Source of the DNA: Rahnella variigena
GTDB taxonomy: Bacteria; Pseudomonadota; Gammaproteobacteria; Enterobacterales; Enterobacteriaceae
NCBI RefSeq assembly: GCF_003610915.1
Contig: NZ_NSDJ01000001.1
Location: 3,162,001-3,226,000 of the forward strand
DNA: 64,000 nucleotides
Direction: 5' to 3'
Shown here: positions 19,088 to 28,445 of the stretch, piece after piece
Layout of the letters: each line of letters opens with the position of its first letter
Position numbering within the stretch: position 1 is the stretch's first letter
Notes under the pieces: generated by a model
Databases searched by the model: none
The model's input: only the letters and a program-made list of their open reading frames with translations
Told to the model about the DNA's origin: nothing
Made by a program: the position numbers and the translations under genes

Positions 19088-19116
19088 CGCCGGTAATTTC
19101 TCTCTCCGCACAAAGC

Positions 19117-19145
19117 AAAAACGCTGCATCCGCAGCGTTTTTTTA
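19117..19145. terminator. bidirectional terminator between gpgS and terC
   Basis: AAAAACGCTGC and GCAGCGTTTTTTT form a stem with A- and T-runs on either side, between convergent genes. Confidence 0.9.
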
Positions 19146-19165
19146 TACCTTAACGTCAGCTCACG

Positions 19166-20191
19166 CTATGCGGCTTCTTTTTTTGCGGGAAACAACAAGC
19201 TGGCAATAATGCCCAGCGCAAGAACACCCAGCACCACGTAGAGGCTGGCTAAGGCGCTGATTTCAACCCCGTGATGCCACAGATGGTTACTGGAATTCAG
19301 TGCCAGTTTCGCCGCCACAAAGAACAGCAGGAAAATCACTGATTTCTCAAGATGCACCAGATATTTGCGCAATGCCTCGAGCACGAAATACATCGTACGC
19401 AAACCGAGTACGGCAAACATCATGGCGGAATAAACAATCAGCGGTTCGCGGCTGACGGCGATAACCGCAGGCACGCTGTCGAACGCAAACATCAGGTCAG
19501 AAATCTCAACCACGGCAATACACAACAGCAACGGCGTCGCGTAACGCACGCCCTTTTTCACCGTAAAACTGAAGCCCTGATTTTCAGGCTTTGCCAGCTC
19601 AGCTTCGACCTGTTCACTGCTGACCAGAAAATGCGGGCCGACCAGTTTTGGAAACACCGGGAAGAAACGGCGAACCAGCCGGTTGGCGATATGATCTGAG
19701 TAATCATCATTATCTTCGTCATCATTTCCCGCACGCATCATCAGGATCGCTGTCCAGAGGATCACCACGGCAAACACCATTTCGACCCAGGGTCCGAGCG
19801 CCAGCAAACTGGTGCCGATCACCACGAAAATCCCGCGGAACACGATTGCGCCAATCACGCCCCAGTACAAAATCCGGTGACGATAACCGTCAGGCACTTT
19901 GAACCAGGCGAAAATCGCCATAATCACAAACAGGTTATCGATGGAAAGCACCTGCTCCAGCGCATACCCGGTGAGGAAAAGACTCGCGACTTCTTTGCCA
20001 TGATGGACATATAAAAACGCGGCAAAACTCAGGGAAACGGCAATCCAGAACAGTGTCCATAAAGAGGCACTTTTCAGGCCAATCGGCTTGTGACTGCGGT
20101 GCGCAAAGATGTCAGTTAACAACGCGGCGACCGCCACGACGACAAAAACAATGGTTGTTTCCAGCGGAAAACCCAGGGAATCGGACTGCAT
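19166..20191 (-). CDS. TerC-family integral membrane protein
   Basis: This 341-residue protein has about nine membrane segments and the TerC core: GYALEQVLSIDNLFVI with a membrane-buried Asp, and a second repeat VVEISDLMFAFDSVPAVIAVSREP. These acidic residues are proposed to bind metal ions, and TerC/Alx proteins are associated with manganese efflux and with tellurite resistance. The sequence is nearer to TerC of plasmid tellurite clusters than to E. coli Alx (which starts differently and lacks the long EDNDDYSDH loop). No other ter gene is present, so it probably works alone, perhaps with secreted metalloproteins as reported for TerC relatives. Confidence 0.88.
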   Translation of the reverse strand: MQSDSLGFPLETTIVFVVVAVAALLTDIFAHRSHKPIGLKSASLWTLFWIAVSLSFAAFLYVHHGKEVASLFLTGYALEQVLSIDNLFVIMAIFAWFKVPDGYRHRILYWGVIGAIVFRGIFVVIGTSLLALGPWVEMVFAVVILWTAILMMRAGNDDEDNDDYSDHIANRLVRRFFPVFPKLVGPHFLVSSEQVEAELAKPENQGFSFTVKKGVRYATPLLLCIAVVEISDLMFAFDSVPAVIAVSREPLIVYSAMMFAVLGLRTMYFVLEALRKYLVHLEKSVIFLLFFVAAKLALNSSNHLWHHGVEISALASLYVVLGVLALGIIASLLFPAKKEAA

Positions 20192-20622
20192 GACACCTTT
20201 CCTAAAAGTAAACGAATGCTAAACGAAGGGAGCATTGTAAGCGGTTGTGAGGAGAATGGGTATCAAAGTCGATCCGCTTCAGTGTTTATGCCATAATCCT
20301 CTGCCGCATATTTCAGGATTCATCAGGGCTAAAATAAAGCAAAACGGGCGAAAAAATTCATTCTTAGCCTGCTATAAATTGATTTAAATCCTTTATTTTC
20401 TCCGCACTAAATATTCCCCCCATCAATAAATTGATCCTGATTTAAAGCTCATTGATTCTCAGTTCGGCTTAATTGCATGTGAAGATCAATTTTTTATTTA
20501 AAAAAAACCTTTTAAAATCGGGGTTTTTTAACATTTCGCTCTTTTCGCTCCTTTAAGCTACTTATCACTCGGCGTAAAAGATGTTAAAATTGACCCATAT
20601 CAATATTGCCAGAGTGACTCTT
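20192..20622. promoter_or_regulatory. divergent terC/fnr intergenic region
   Basis: This AT-rich 431-base stretch has no gene. Besides the FNR box listed separately, TTGATTTAAATCCT at 20379-20392 matches 8 of the 10 fixed FNR-box positions. AAAAAACC (20502-20509) and GGTTTTTT (20522-20529) form a weak hairpin upstream of fnr. The rest is likely promoter DNA for both genes. Confidence 0.5.
20590..20603 (+). promoter_or_regulatory. FNR box for fnr autoregulation
   Basis: TTGACCCATATCAA matches the FNR/CRP-type consensus TTGAT-N4-ATCAA at 9 of 10 fixed positions. It sits 20 bases before the fnr start codon, as expected for a site overlapping the transcription start and used for anaerobic self-repression, as known in E. 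coli. Confidence 0.85.
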
Positions 20623-21378
20623 ATGATCCCGGAAAAGCGTATTATTCGACGTATCCAATCTGGTGGCTGTGCGATCCATTGTCAGGACTGTAGCATTAGC
20701 CAGCTTTGTATTCCTTTCACGCTTAATGAGCATGAACTTGATCAGCTCGATAACATTATCGAAAGGAAAAAGCCGATCCAAAAAGGTCAGGCATTGTTTA
20801 AAGCCGGTGATGAATTGAAATCCCTGTATGCCATTCGTTCCGGGACTATCAAAAGCTACACCATTACCGAGCAAGGTGACGAGCAAATTACCGGTTTCCA
20901 TCTGGCAGGCGATTTAGTCGGCTTCGATGCTATCGGTGGCTTGCAGCATCCGAGCTTTGCTCAGGCGCTGGAAACCTCAATGGTTTGCGAAATTCCTTTC
21001 GAAACCCTGGACGATTTGTCCGGTAAAATGCCGAATCTGCGTCAGCAAATGATGCGTCTGATGAGCGGTGAGATTAAAGGTGACCAGGATATGATCCTGT
21101 TGCTTTCGAAGAAAAATGCCGAAGAACGTCTGGCGGCATTTATCTATAACCTCTCCCGCCGCTTCGCTCAGCGTGGTTTCTCTCAGCGCGAATTCCGCCT
21201 GACGATGACGCGTGGCGATATCGGTAACTACCTCGGTCTGACTGTAGAAACCATCAGCCGCCTGCTCGGCCGTTTCCAGAAATCAGAAATGCTGAGTGTT
21301 AAAGGTAAATACATCACGATTGAGAATCATGAAATGCTTTCTCAGTTAGCCGGTCAGTCCGCGCCGGTCTCTGCCTGA
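20623..21378 (+). CDS. fnr: anaerobic global regulator FNR
   Basis: Oxygen-sensing transcription factor of the CRP family that binds a [4Fe-4S] cluster and dimerises when oxygen is absent. The cluster ligands Cys20, Cys23 and Cys29 ([10 protein letters not shown]) and the distant Cys122 (SMVCEIP) are all present. The DNA-recognition helix contains VETISRL, with the Glu, Ser and Arg that read TTGAT. The product has 251 residues against 250 in E. coli and differs at few positions (e.g. AIGGLQHPS). The start was moved 42 bases in from the longest frame to the ATG at 20623, which gives the conserved [11 protein letters not shown]-terminus; the longer reading would translate the FNR box. Confidence 0.98.
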   Translation: MIPEKRIIRRIQSGGCAIHCQDCSISQLCIPFTLNEHELDQLDNIIERKKPIQKGQALFKAGDELKSLYAIRSGTIKSYTITEQGDEQITGFHLAGDLVGFDAIGGLQHPSFAQALETSMVCEIPFETLDDLSGKMPNLRQQMMRLMSGEIKGDQDMILLLSKKNAEERLAAFIYNLSRRFAQRGFSQREFRLTMTRGDIGNYLGLTVETISRLLGRFQKSEMLSVKGKYITIENHEMLSQLAGQSAPVSA

Positions 21379-21533
21379 TCTGCCAGGCTCCCGCCTGACA
21401 ATTATTGCGTCGGATCATCAATGAATAATTTGTTGATCCGACTCAATTTCTCCGCTATCCGATTGCTTAATCTTGGTTTACTCTGTACTTAATACACTGA
21501 CCGCCGTTCTCTTACAGGTGTTAAGGAGTCCCC

Positions 21534-22493
21534 ATGGCTAAGTATCAGAATTTACTCGTTGCTATCGACCCCAATCAGGATGACCAACCCGCGCTTCGTC
21601 GTGCCGTTTATCTGGTGCAACGTAACGGCGGCAGCATCAAAGCCTTTTTGTCGATTTATGATTTCTCCTATGAAATGACCACCATGCTTTCGCCAGATGA
21701 GCGAATCGGTATGCGGCAAAGCGTAATCAGTGAACGGGAAGAATGGATTAAAGAACAGTGTCGCTACTATGTCGAAGCGGGTATTCCGATCGACGTGAAA
21801 GTGGTCTGGCACAACAAACCTTTCGAAGCCATTATTCAGGAAGTGATTGCCGGTAATCATGATTTGCTGTTGAAAATGGCCCACCAGCATGACCGTCTTG
21901 AATCTGTCATTTTCACGCCTACGGACTGGAATTTACTGCGCAAGTGCCCTTGCCCGGTCTGGATGGTCAAAGACCAGCCGTGGCCTGAAAGCGGTAAAGC
22001 CGTTGTCGCCGTTAACCTTTCCAGTGAAGAACCCTATCACGACCCGCTTAATATTAAACTGGTGAAAGAAACCATCGAACTGGCTTCACACGTTAATCAG
22101 ACGGAAGTCCATCTGGTCGGCGCGTATCCGGTCACGCCAATTAATATTGCCATCGAACTGCCTGACTTTGACCCAAGCGTCTATAACGATGCTATCCGCG
22201 GTCAGCATCTGATTGCGATGAAAGCATTGCGACAGAAATTCCAGCTTGACGAAAAATTCACACACGTGGAAAAAGGCTTACCGGAAGAAGTCATTCCTGA
22301 CCTTGCAGAGCATTTGCAGGCAGGTGTGGTTGTTCTCGGTGCGATTGGCCGTACCGGTCTTTCTGCGGCGTTTTTAGGCAACACCACGGAACAGGTGATC
22401 GACCATCTGAAATGCGATTTGCTGGCCATCAAACCGGATGATTTCGAATGTCCGTTAACATTCGATGACGATGAAGAAGATGACGACGAGTAA
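21534..22493 (+). CDS. uspE: universal stress protein E
   Basis: Tandem two-domain universal stress protein, 319 residues (E. coli UspE has 316). The two UspA-like halves begin at [14 protein letters not shown] and [12 protein letters not shown]. The second half keeps a recognisable nucleotide-loop type sequence ([24 protein letters not shown]), while the first is degenerate, as in E. coli. The protein ends in a very acidic tail (DDDEEDDDE). It lies directly downstream of fnr, the same neighbourhood as in E. coli, with its own spacer and an AAGGAG ribosome-binding site. It is linked to stress survival and motility/adhesion. Confidence 0.96.
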   Translation: MAKYQNLLVAIDPNQDDQPALRRAVYLVQRNGGSIKAFLSIYDFSYEMTTMLSPDERIGMRQSVISEREEWIKEQCRYYVEAGIPIDVKVVWHNKPFEAIIQEVIAGNHDLLLKMAHQHDRLESVIFTPTDWNLLRKCPCPVWMVKDQPWPESGKAVVAVNLSSEEPYHDPLNIKLVKETIELASHVNQTEVHLVGAYPVTPINIAIELPDFDPSVYNDAIRGQHLIAMKALRQKFQLDEKFTHVEKGLPEEVIPDLAEHLQAGVVVLGAIGRTGLSAAFLGNTTEQVIDHLKCDLLAIKPDDFECPLTFDDDEEDDDE

Positions 22494-22538
22494 TCAGTGA
22501 GAATACTGTCTGAGAATAATCGCTGAATCGCGCACAAA

Positions 22539-22567
22539 AGAAAGGCCAGTCAACTGACTGGCCTTTT
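22539..22567. terminator. bidirectional terminator between uspE and pntB
   Basis: AAAGGCCAGT and ACTGGCCTTT form a perfect 10-bp stem with a 6-base loop, flanked by A- and T-runs, between convergent genes. Confidence 0.92.
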
Positions 22568-22584
22568 TCATTGTGCCTCAGGAA

Positions 22585-23976
22585 TTACAGAGCACGCAGG
22601 ATTTTCTCAACGCTTTCTTTGGCATCGCCAAACAGCATCTGAGTGTTTTCTTTGAAGAACAGCGGGTTCTGCACACCGGCATAACCGGTATTCATTGAAC
22701 GTTTGAAGACGATCACGTTCTGCGCTTTCCACACTTCCAGCACCGGCATACCGGCAATTGGACTGCGTGGATCTTCCTGTGCCGCCGGGTTCACGGTGTC
22801 ATTTGCACCGATAACCAGCACAACATCGGTATCGCTGAAATCGTCGTTAATTTCGTCCATTTCCAGCACGATGTCATAAGGCACTTTCGCCTCAGCCAGC
22901 AGCACGTTCATATGGCCCGGCAAACGCCCTGCAACAGGGTGAATACCGAAACGCACCTTGATGCCTTTAGCGCGCAGTTTGGCGGTAATGTCATGCACCG
23001 GATACTGTGCCTGAGCCACCGCCATGCCGTAGCCCGGGGTGATGATCACTGAGCTGGCGTTTTTCAGCAGCTCAGCCACATCTTCCGCGCTTGCTTCGTG
23101 ATACTCACCCATCTCTTCAGCGTCGCCCGTAGAAGAGCCATCAGTACCGAAACCACCGGCGATCACGCTGATAAACGAACGGTTCATCGCTTTACACATG
23201 ATGTAAGACAGAATTGCACCTGAAGAACCCACCAGCGCACCGGTGACGATCAGCAGGTCGTTGCTGAGCATAAAGCCCGCTGCTGCCGCTGCCCAACCTG
23301 AATACGAGTTCAGCATGGACACTACAACCGGCATATCCGCACCACCGATGGAAGACACCAGGTGCCAGCCGAACGCCAGAGCGATGATGGTCATGATCAG
23401 CAATGCAACAACCTGCAGACCGACGCTATCAGTGCGAACAAACATCACCATCAGCAGGAAAGAAACAACCAGCGCAGCCAGATTCAGTTTATGACGATGC
23501 GGCAAAGCCAGCGGTTTGGAAGAGATAATCCCGCGAAGTTTACCAAACGCCACAATCGAACCGGTAAAGGTCACAGCACCGATGAAGATACCGAGGAATA
23601 CTTCGGTCAGATGGATGTTTTCCATCACGCCTTCCATCGGCACCGCACCGTGATCCAGATAGCTGTTAAAGCCCACCAGAACCGCAGCCAGACCCACGAA
23701 GCTGTGCAGAATGGCGACCAGTTCCGGCATTTCGGTCATTTCGACTTTACGTGCCAGATAAACACCAATCGCACCGCCTATCACCATGGCGACGATGATC
23801 CAGCCAACGTTACCGGAGTCAGGCCCAAGAATGGTCGCGATTAACGCGATGGCCATCCCGGTGACGCCGAAGATGTTACCCTGTTTGGATGTTTCATGTT
23901 TTGACAGCCCGGCAAGGCTGCAAATAAACAGAATAGCGGCAACAATATATGCTGCTGTAACTAAACCCCCAGACAT
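22585..23976 (-). CDS. pntB: NAD(P) transhydrogenase subunit beta
   Basis: Beta subunit of the proton-translocating transhydrogenase, which uses the proton gradient to reduce NADP+ with NADH. The N-terminal two-thirds hold about nine membrane helices, and the C-terminal third (from about residue 285) is the NADP(H)-binding domain dIII with [31 protein letters not shown] and [10 protein letters not shown]. It has 463 residues (E. coli 462). It follows pntA with a 9-base gap, so the two are one operon. Confidence 0.98.
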   Translation of the reverse strand: MSGGLVTAAYIVAAILFICSLAGLSKHETSKQGNIFGVTGMAIALIATILGPDSGNVGWIIVAMVIGGAIGVYLARKVEMTEMPELVAILHSFVGLAAVLVGFNSYLDHGAVPMEGVMENIHLTEVFLGIFIGAVTFTGSIVAFGKLRGIISSKPLALPHRHKLNLAALVVSFLLMVMFVRTDSVGLQVVALLIMTIIALAFGWHLVSSIGGADMPVVVSMLNSYSGWAAAAAGFMLSNDLLIVTGALVGSSGAILSYIMCKAMNRSFISVIAGGFGTDGSSTGDAEEMGEYHEASAEDVAELLKNASSVIITPGYGMAVAQAQYPVHDITAKLRAKGIKVRFGIHPVAGRLPGHMNVLLAEAKVPYDIVLEMDEINDDFSDTDVVLVIGANDTVNPAAQEDPRSPIAGMPVLEVWKAQNVIVFKRSMNTGYAGVQNPLFFKENTQMLFGDAKESVEKILRAL

Positions 23977-23985
23977 ATATTCCCC

Positions 23986-25515
23986 TTAGTTCTTACGAAA
24001 CATCTTCAGCATGCGCTGAGTGACGGTGAATCCGCCGAAAATATTGATACTCGCAATCAGCACGGCAATAAAGGACAGGAAGCTGACCCATCCGCCATGA
24101 CCGATTTGCAGTACGGCACCGACCACAATAATCCCCGAAATGGCGTTAGTTACCGACATCAGCGGGGTATGCAGCGCATGGCTGACATTCCACACCACGT
24201 AGTAACCGACCACACAGGACAGCGCAAACACCGTAAAGTGAGAGAGGAACTCTTTCGGCGCCACATTCGCCAGCCAGCCAAACAGCACAATGGCAACGGC
24301 CATGATGATAAATTTGGTCCACGGAGATGCGGGCTTAACTTCAGCTTTTGCTACCGGCTCAGCGGCTTTCGCAGCCTGCGGCTGAGCAGAAACCTGAATC
24401 GGCGGTGCCGGCCAGGTTACTTCACCCGCTTTCACCACGGTCACACCGCGCACAACGGTATCTTCAAAATCGATTTTGATTTCACCGTTTTTCTCTTTGC
24501 ACAGTAATTTCAGCAGATTAACCAGATTGGTGCCGTAAAGCTGGGAGGACTGCGTCGGCAGGCGGCTTGGCAAATCGGTATAGCCGATAATCTTCACGCC
24601 GTTTTCTGTGGTGGTAATCTGGTCAGCGACCGTCAGTTCACAGTTACCGCCCGTTTGTGCTGCCAGATCGACAATCACACTGCCCGGTTTCATCGAAGCG
24701 ACCATTTCTTTGGTGATGAGCTTCGGTGCAGGACGTCCTGGGATAAGCGCGGTGGTCACAATGATGTCTACTTCTTCGGCCTGGGCGGCGAACAGCGCCA
24801 TTTCCGCTTTAATGAAAGCTTCTGACATCACTTTCGCGTAGCCGTCACCGCTGCCCGCCTCTTCTTCGAAGTCCAGTTCCAGGAACTCCGCACCCATACT
24901 TTTTACCTGTTCCTTCACTTCAGGACGGGTATCAAAAGCACGGACGATAGCGCCGAGGCTTCCTGCTGCGCCAATGGCAGCCAGGCCAGCCACACCGGCA
25001 CCGATGATCATGACTTTCGCCGGCGGCACTTTACCCGCAGCAGTGATCTGCCCGGTAAAGAAACGACCAAATTCATGGGCGGCTTCCACAATCGCGCGAT
25101 AACCCGCGATGTTAGCCATTGAGCTCAGGGCATCAAGAGATTGTGCGCGGGAAATACGAGGCACAGAATCCATTGCCATTGCCGTCACCTGACGGTCAGC
25201 CAGTTTTTGAATCAACTCAGGGTTTTGCGCAGGCCAGATGAAACTGACCAGCGTGGTGCCTGCTTGTAATTTATCGATTTCATCGTTTTCAGGCGCATTC
25301 ACCTTCAGCACGATATCTGATTGCCATACATCATCGCCGCTGACGACAGATGCACCCGCCAGTTCATAAGCTGCATCGTCAAAGCTGGCTAATTTACCGG
25401 CTCCCTGTTCGATAGCGACCGTAAAGCCGAGTTTAAGCAACTGTTCCACCGTCTTCGGCGTGGCTGCAACCCGGGCTTCATTGGTCAACCGCTCTCTTGG
25501 TACACCAATACGCAT
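23986..25515 (-). CDS. pntA: NAD(P) transhydrogenase subunit alpha
   Basis: Alpha subunit of the same membrane enzyme. The N-terminal soluble domain dI binds NAD(H) ([22 protein letters not shown] at about 166-187; [19 protein letters not shown] is the conserved mobile region), followed by a linker and four membrane helices. The start at 25515 was chosen because AAGGG lies just upstream and the product (509 residues) then begins [10 protein letters not shown], as in E. coli (510). The longer frame adds 15 residues without homology. The first gene of pntAB, divergent from ydgH as in E. coli. Confidence 0.98.
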   Translation of the reverse strand: MRIGVPRERLTNEARVAATPKTVEQLLKLGFTVAIEQGAGKLASFDDAAYELAGASVVSGDDVWQSDIVLKVNAPENDEIDKLQAGTTLVSFIWPAQNPELIQKLADRQVTAMAMDSVPRISRAQSLDALSSMANIAGYRAIVEAAHEFGRFFTGQITAAGKVPPAKVMIIGAGVAGLAAIGAAGSLGAIVRAFDTRPEVKEQVKSMGAEFLELDFEEEAGSGDGYAKVMSEAFIKAEMALFAAQAEEVDIIVTTALIPGRPAPKLITKEMVASMKPGSVIVDLAAQTGGNCELTVADQITTTENGVKIIGYTDLPSRLPTQSSQLYGTNLVNLLKLLCKEKNGEIKIDFEDTVVRGVTVVKAGEVTWPAPPIQVSAQPQAAKAAEPVAKAEVKPASPWTKFIIMAVAIVLFGWLANVAPKEFLSHFTVFALSCVVGYYVVWNVSHALHTPLMSVTNAISGIIVVGAVLQIGHGGWVSFLSFIAVLIASINIFGGFTVTQRMLKMFRKN

Positions 25516-26052
25516 AGTATTCCCTTCACCCTTTTCATTGATGATTTGTGTCATCGTCATAACAATTCAACTTCACGCCTGCCGGTTAACAGTAAACCCC
25601 GGTTTGTATTTTTTCAGGCCGCTTATAACCTACTGAATATCTAATCAATAATCTACGTATCACAGCGATAGTCAGACAATTAATAATGAAAAAATTGATA
25701 TGGGCCGCAAACCTGCTGCAAACCTGAGTAAACAGGCCTTTAATCTACCTGATAACCTGCTTTAAACCCGATCTATCACTGGGGGTTTCTCTACCTTAAC
25801 CCGCTCAGAACGGGCATAAAAGTTAGAAAATAGTGAATAATTAACATTTATTTCACTACTTGGATTATTCAACAAACTTATATAAGTTATACCTGGTAAA
25901 AAAAGTCGCTGTTATCGCCGGTGGCGCACGCATTATTGCCATAAATTGCTGAGACACTCGGCATTGTTACATGCAATAATCGGCCGCTAACCTGTTACAC
26001 ATCAAGAATTCAGCACGTTTCAACATTACTGCGCAAGGTGAAAGGATTTTTT
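25516..26052. promoter_or_regulatory. divergent pntA/ydgH intergenic region
   Basis: This 537-base AT-rich stretch carries no convincing gene. Noted elements: the perfect 14-base palindrome AACTTATATAAGTT at 25875-25888; two tandem copies of GCAAACCTG at about 25707 and 25718; and a 13-codon frame (MKKLIWAANLLQT) at 25686-25727 without a clear ribosome-binding site. The region must contain both promoters, but I cannot place -35/-10 boxes confidently. Confidence 0.5.
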
Positions 26053-27006
26053 ATGAAGCTGACAAAAACGATCATCGCATCGGCCCTGTTTTCTGTTTCT
26101 GCGCTGTCGGCTGCACATGCCGCGCAGGAAATTAGCCCACAGAAAGCTGCAGCCATTAAGCCTTTTGATCGCATTGTTATTACCGGGCGTTTCAACACGC
26201 TGGGCGATGCGGCTGATGCCGTGTCCCGCCGTGCCGATACGCTGGGTGCAGATTATTTTTATATTCAAGATACCAACAGCACTAACAATAGCGGTAACTG
26301 GCGTGTAGTGGCAGATATCTATAAAAAAGATGCGCCGGAAGTGAGCAAAGATCCCCATTATCGCGTCATTAATGGCGTGGTAGAGCTGCCGAAAGACGTC
26401 GCTTATGGACTTGAGCCTTTTGATACTGTGACTGTCAGCGGTTTCTATCGCAGCCAGCCAGACGTTAACGATGCCATTACAAAAGCGGCGAAAGATAAAG
26501 GGGCTTATTCCTTCTTCATCGTCCGCCAGATTGATGCCAACAGCGGCGGCAACCAGTACATCACTGCGTTTATTTATAAGAAAGATGCGCCAAAACGCGT
26601 GGTTCAGTCTCCTGATGCTATTCCTGCCGATTCTGATGCAGGCCGTGCAGCACTGGCAGCCGGTGGCGCAGAAGCGAAGAAAGTTGAGATCCCAGGCGTA
26701 GCATCTTCCGGCAGTCCAAGCCGTGAAGTCGGCCGTTTCTTCGAAACACAGTCGTCTACTGGTAAACGTTACACCGTCACAGCAACCAACGGCGCGAAAA
26801 TTCAGGAAGTGAATGACGTGACCGCCGCTCAGATGGTGCCGTTTGACTCCACGACCTTCACCGGTCACTTTAACAGCACCACGGATGTTTCACAGGAAGT
26901 GGCAAACCGTGCAGCTGCCAAAGGCGCCAAGTTCTACCACATCACTCGTCAGTGGCAGAACAAAAGCGGTGGCAACCTCACCATCAGTGCAGACTTCTTC
27001 AAATAA
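26053..27006 (+). CDS. ydgH: periplasmic protein YdgH with three DUF1471 (YhcN-type) domains
   Basis: The protein has 317 residues with a Sec signal peptide cleaved after AHA (about residue 23). It contains three repeats of the YhcN/BhsA-type domain, each with a phrase like KPFDRIVITGRF, EPFDTVTVSGFYR or VPFDSTTFTGHFN near its start and an YFYIQDT, SFFIVRQID or KFYHITRQW segment. The architecture and much of the sequence match E. coli YdgH, an envelope protein under stress control whose precise role is unsettled. The ATG at 26053 was preferred to an upstream GTG in the same frame because AAAGGA precedes it and homology starts there. Confidence 0.95.
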   Translation: MKLTKTIIASALFSVSALSAAHAAQEISPQKAAAIKPFDRIVITGRFNTLGDAADAVSRRADTLGADYFYIQDTNSTNNSGNWRVVADIYKKDAPEVSKDPHYRVINGVVELPKDVAYGLEPFDTVTVSGFYRSQPDVNDAITKAAKDKGAYSFFIVRQIDANSGGNQYITAFIYKKDAPKRVVQSPDAIPADSDAGRAALAAGGAEAKKVEIPGVASSGSPSREVGRFFETQSSTGKRYTVTATNGAKIQEVNDVTAAQMVPFDSTTFTGHFNSTTDVSQEVANRAAAKGAKFYHITRQWQNKSGGNLTISADFFK

Positions 27007-27024
27007 GTCTGAGCCCGAAACAGC

Positions 27025-27055
27025 AAAAAGGCAGCCAGAAATGGCTGCCTTTTCT
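27025..27055 (+). terminator. terminator of ydgH
   Basis: AAAAGGCAGCCA and TGGCTGCCTTTT form a long stem with a GAAA loop followed by a T-rich tail; the left A-run also lets it serve the convergent dipeptidase gene. Confidence 0.92.
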
Positions 27056-27082
27056 TTTGCCGCGAACATATTTCCCGCAGCC

Positions 27083-28195
27083 TTACTGCCCCCAGGTACG
27101 TTCCAGCACATTAATCCAGTTCTTGTAACAGATTTTCTCCAGCAACGCCTGGCCATACCCCGCTTTTCGCAGTGCTTCAACCAGCACCGGCAGACCGCGT
27201 ACGTCCTTCATAAACGGTGCCATCGATGCCCCGTCAAAATCCGAACCGAAGCCCACGCCATCCTCACCCAGATGTTCAACCAGATAATCCACATGACGCA
27301 CCATAATGTCTGTGCCGGTATCGTCGCTGCGTTTGCCGTCTTCACGCAGGAATGGCACAGCAAAATTGAGCCCGACAAAACCGCTGCTCTCTTTGATTGC
27401 GCCAAGCTGTTTATCAGTGAGATTACGCGACATCGGGCATATGCTGAACGCATTGGAATGGCTGGCCACCAGCGGCGAGTCGCTCAGTTCAGCCACCTGC
27501 CAGAACCCTTTTTCGTTCAGATGTGACAAATCAATCATGATGCGTTTTTGGTTACAGGCTTTGATCAGCCGGATACCCGCATCGGTCAGCCCCGGTCCGG
27601 TGTCCGGCGATGTCTGGTATTTGAATGGCACACCCTCGCCGAAAATGTTCGGGCGACTCCAGACTGGCCCGAGAGAACGCAGCCCCATACTGTAAAGCAC
27701 ATCCAGATTATATAAATCCTCATCTATCGCTTCCGCCCCTTCGATATGCATAACCACAGCTAATGCATGGTTATCTATCGACTGTCTGATTTCCTGCGCG
27801 GTACGACAAATTTTCACCTTTCCCTGTGACTGTTCTTCGATTCTGAGCAGGAACGCCATCATGCCAAATGTGACGTCACGTGCAAAATCGAAAGAAGGTG
27901 TCGGGGAAAAATCAGGATGCTTTTGAGTACCTTCCGGCAGAAAACGGGTGTCCACAGTACGATCAGGCACGCTAATTGCTAGATCTACTTCAGGAGTAGG
28001 CACCCAGGCGGCGAAAAGCCCGCCGGCAAAGCCTGCGTCACGACAGCGCGGCAGGTCTAATTGTCCGCTGGCGGGTCCCTGAAGGAATGTCTGTGCAGGA
28101 TCCTGACGATGTTCGTTCCAAAGTTGTAGCAAAACATCGTTATGTCCATCAAAAACCGGCATTAATTCTTCAGTTCCGTGCGCTACGTTATTCAT
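27083..28195 (-). CDS. M19 (renal-type) membrane dipeptidase family protein
   Basis: This 370-residue zinc dipeptidase shows all family metal and catalytic motifs: FDGHND (residues 14-19), HIEGAEAI (bridging Glu), IDLSH, ASHSN and GSDFDG. Family members cleave dipeptides, including those with a C-terminal D-residue. It has no signal peptide, so it is probably cytoplasmic. It is divergent from a peptide ABC importer (250-base shared promoter region), and a D-aminopeptidase-like hydrolase closes that operon, so this locus looks dedicated to uptake and breakdown of short or D-residue peptides. Some M19 proteins act on other substrates, so the exact specificity is open. Confidence 0.9.
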   Translation of the reverse strand: MNNVAHGTEELMPVFDGHNDVLLQLWNEHRQDPAQTFLQGPASGQLDLPRCRDAGFAGGLFAAWVPTPEVDLAISVPDRTVDTRFLPEGTQKHPDFSPTPSFDFARDVTFGMMAFLLRIEEQSQGKVKICRTAQEIRQSIDNHALAVVMHIEGAEAIDEDLYNLDVLYSMGLRSLGPVWSRPNIFGEGVPFKYQTSPDTGPGLTDAGIRLIKACNQKRIMIDLSHLNEKGFWQVAELSDSPLVASHSNAFSICPMSRNLTDKQLGAIKESSGFVGLNFAVPFLREDGKRSDDTGTDIMVRHVDYLVEHLGEDGVGFGSDFDGASMAPFMKDVRGLPVLVEALRKAGYGQALLEKICYKNWINVLERTWGQ

Positions 28196-28445
28196 AAAAA
28201 AGGTCTACCTTTGATTGAGCATGGCTAAGACAACGGAGATTTGTTCCGACAGGGTGCACTCACCGCGTGAAATTGCACCAGCAAAGAACAAGCACAGTAC
28301 GCTTCACATTAGTTTTTTCGATATGAAACGTCGGGATGTGTAAAGCAACAGTTTTTCATTTAAGCCAGTTGCCCGGAGTTAAGTCAAGGGTTGGCCAACG
28401 TAATTTTTAATTTTACTTTTATATATCAACACGATGGGAGTAGTT

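Noticed and set aside
25686..25727. 13-codon leader peptide before ydgH
   Set aside because: No ribosome-binding site and no attenuator-like hairpin follows it closely; probably chance.
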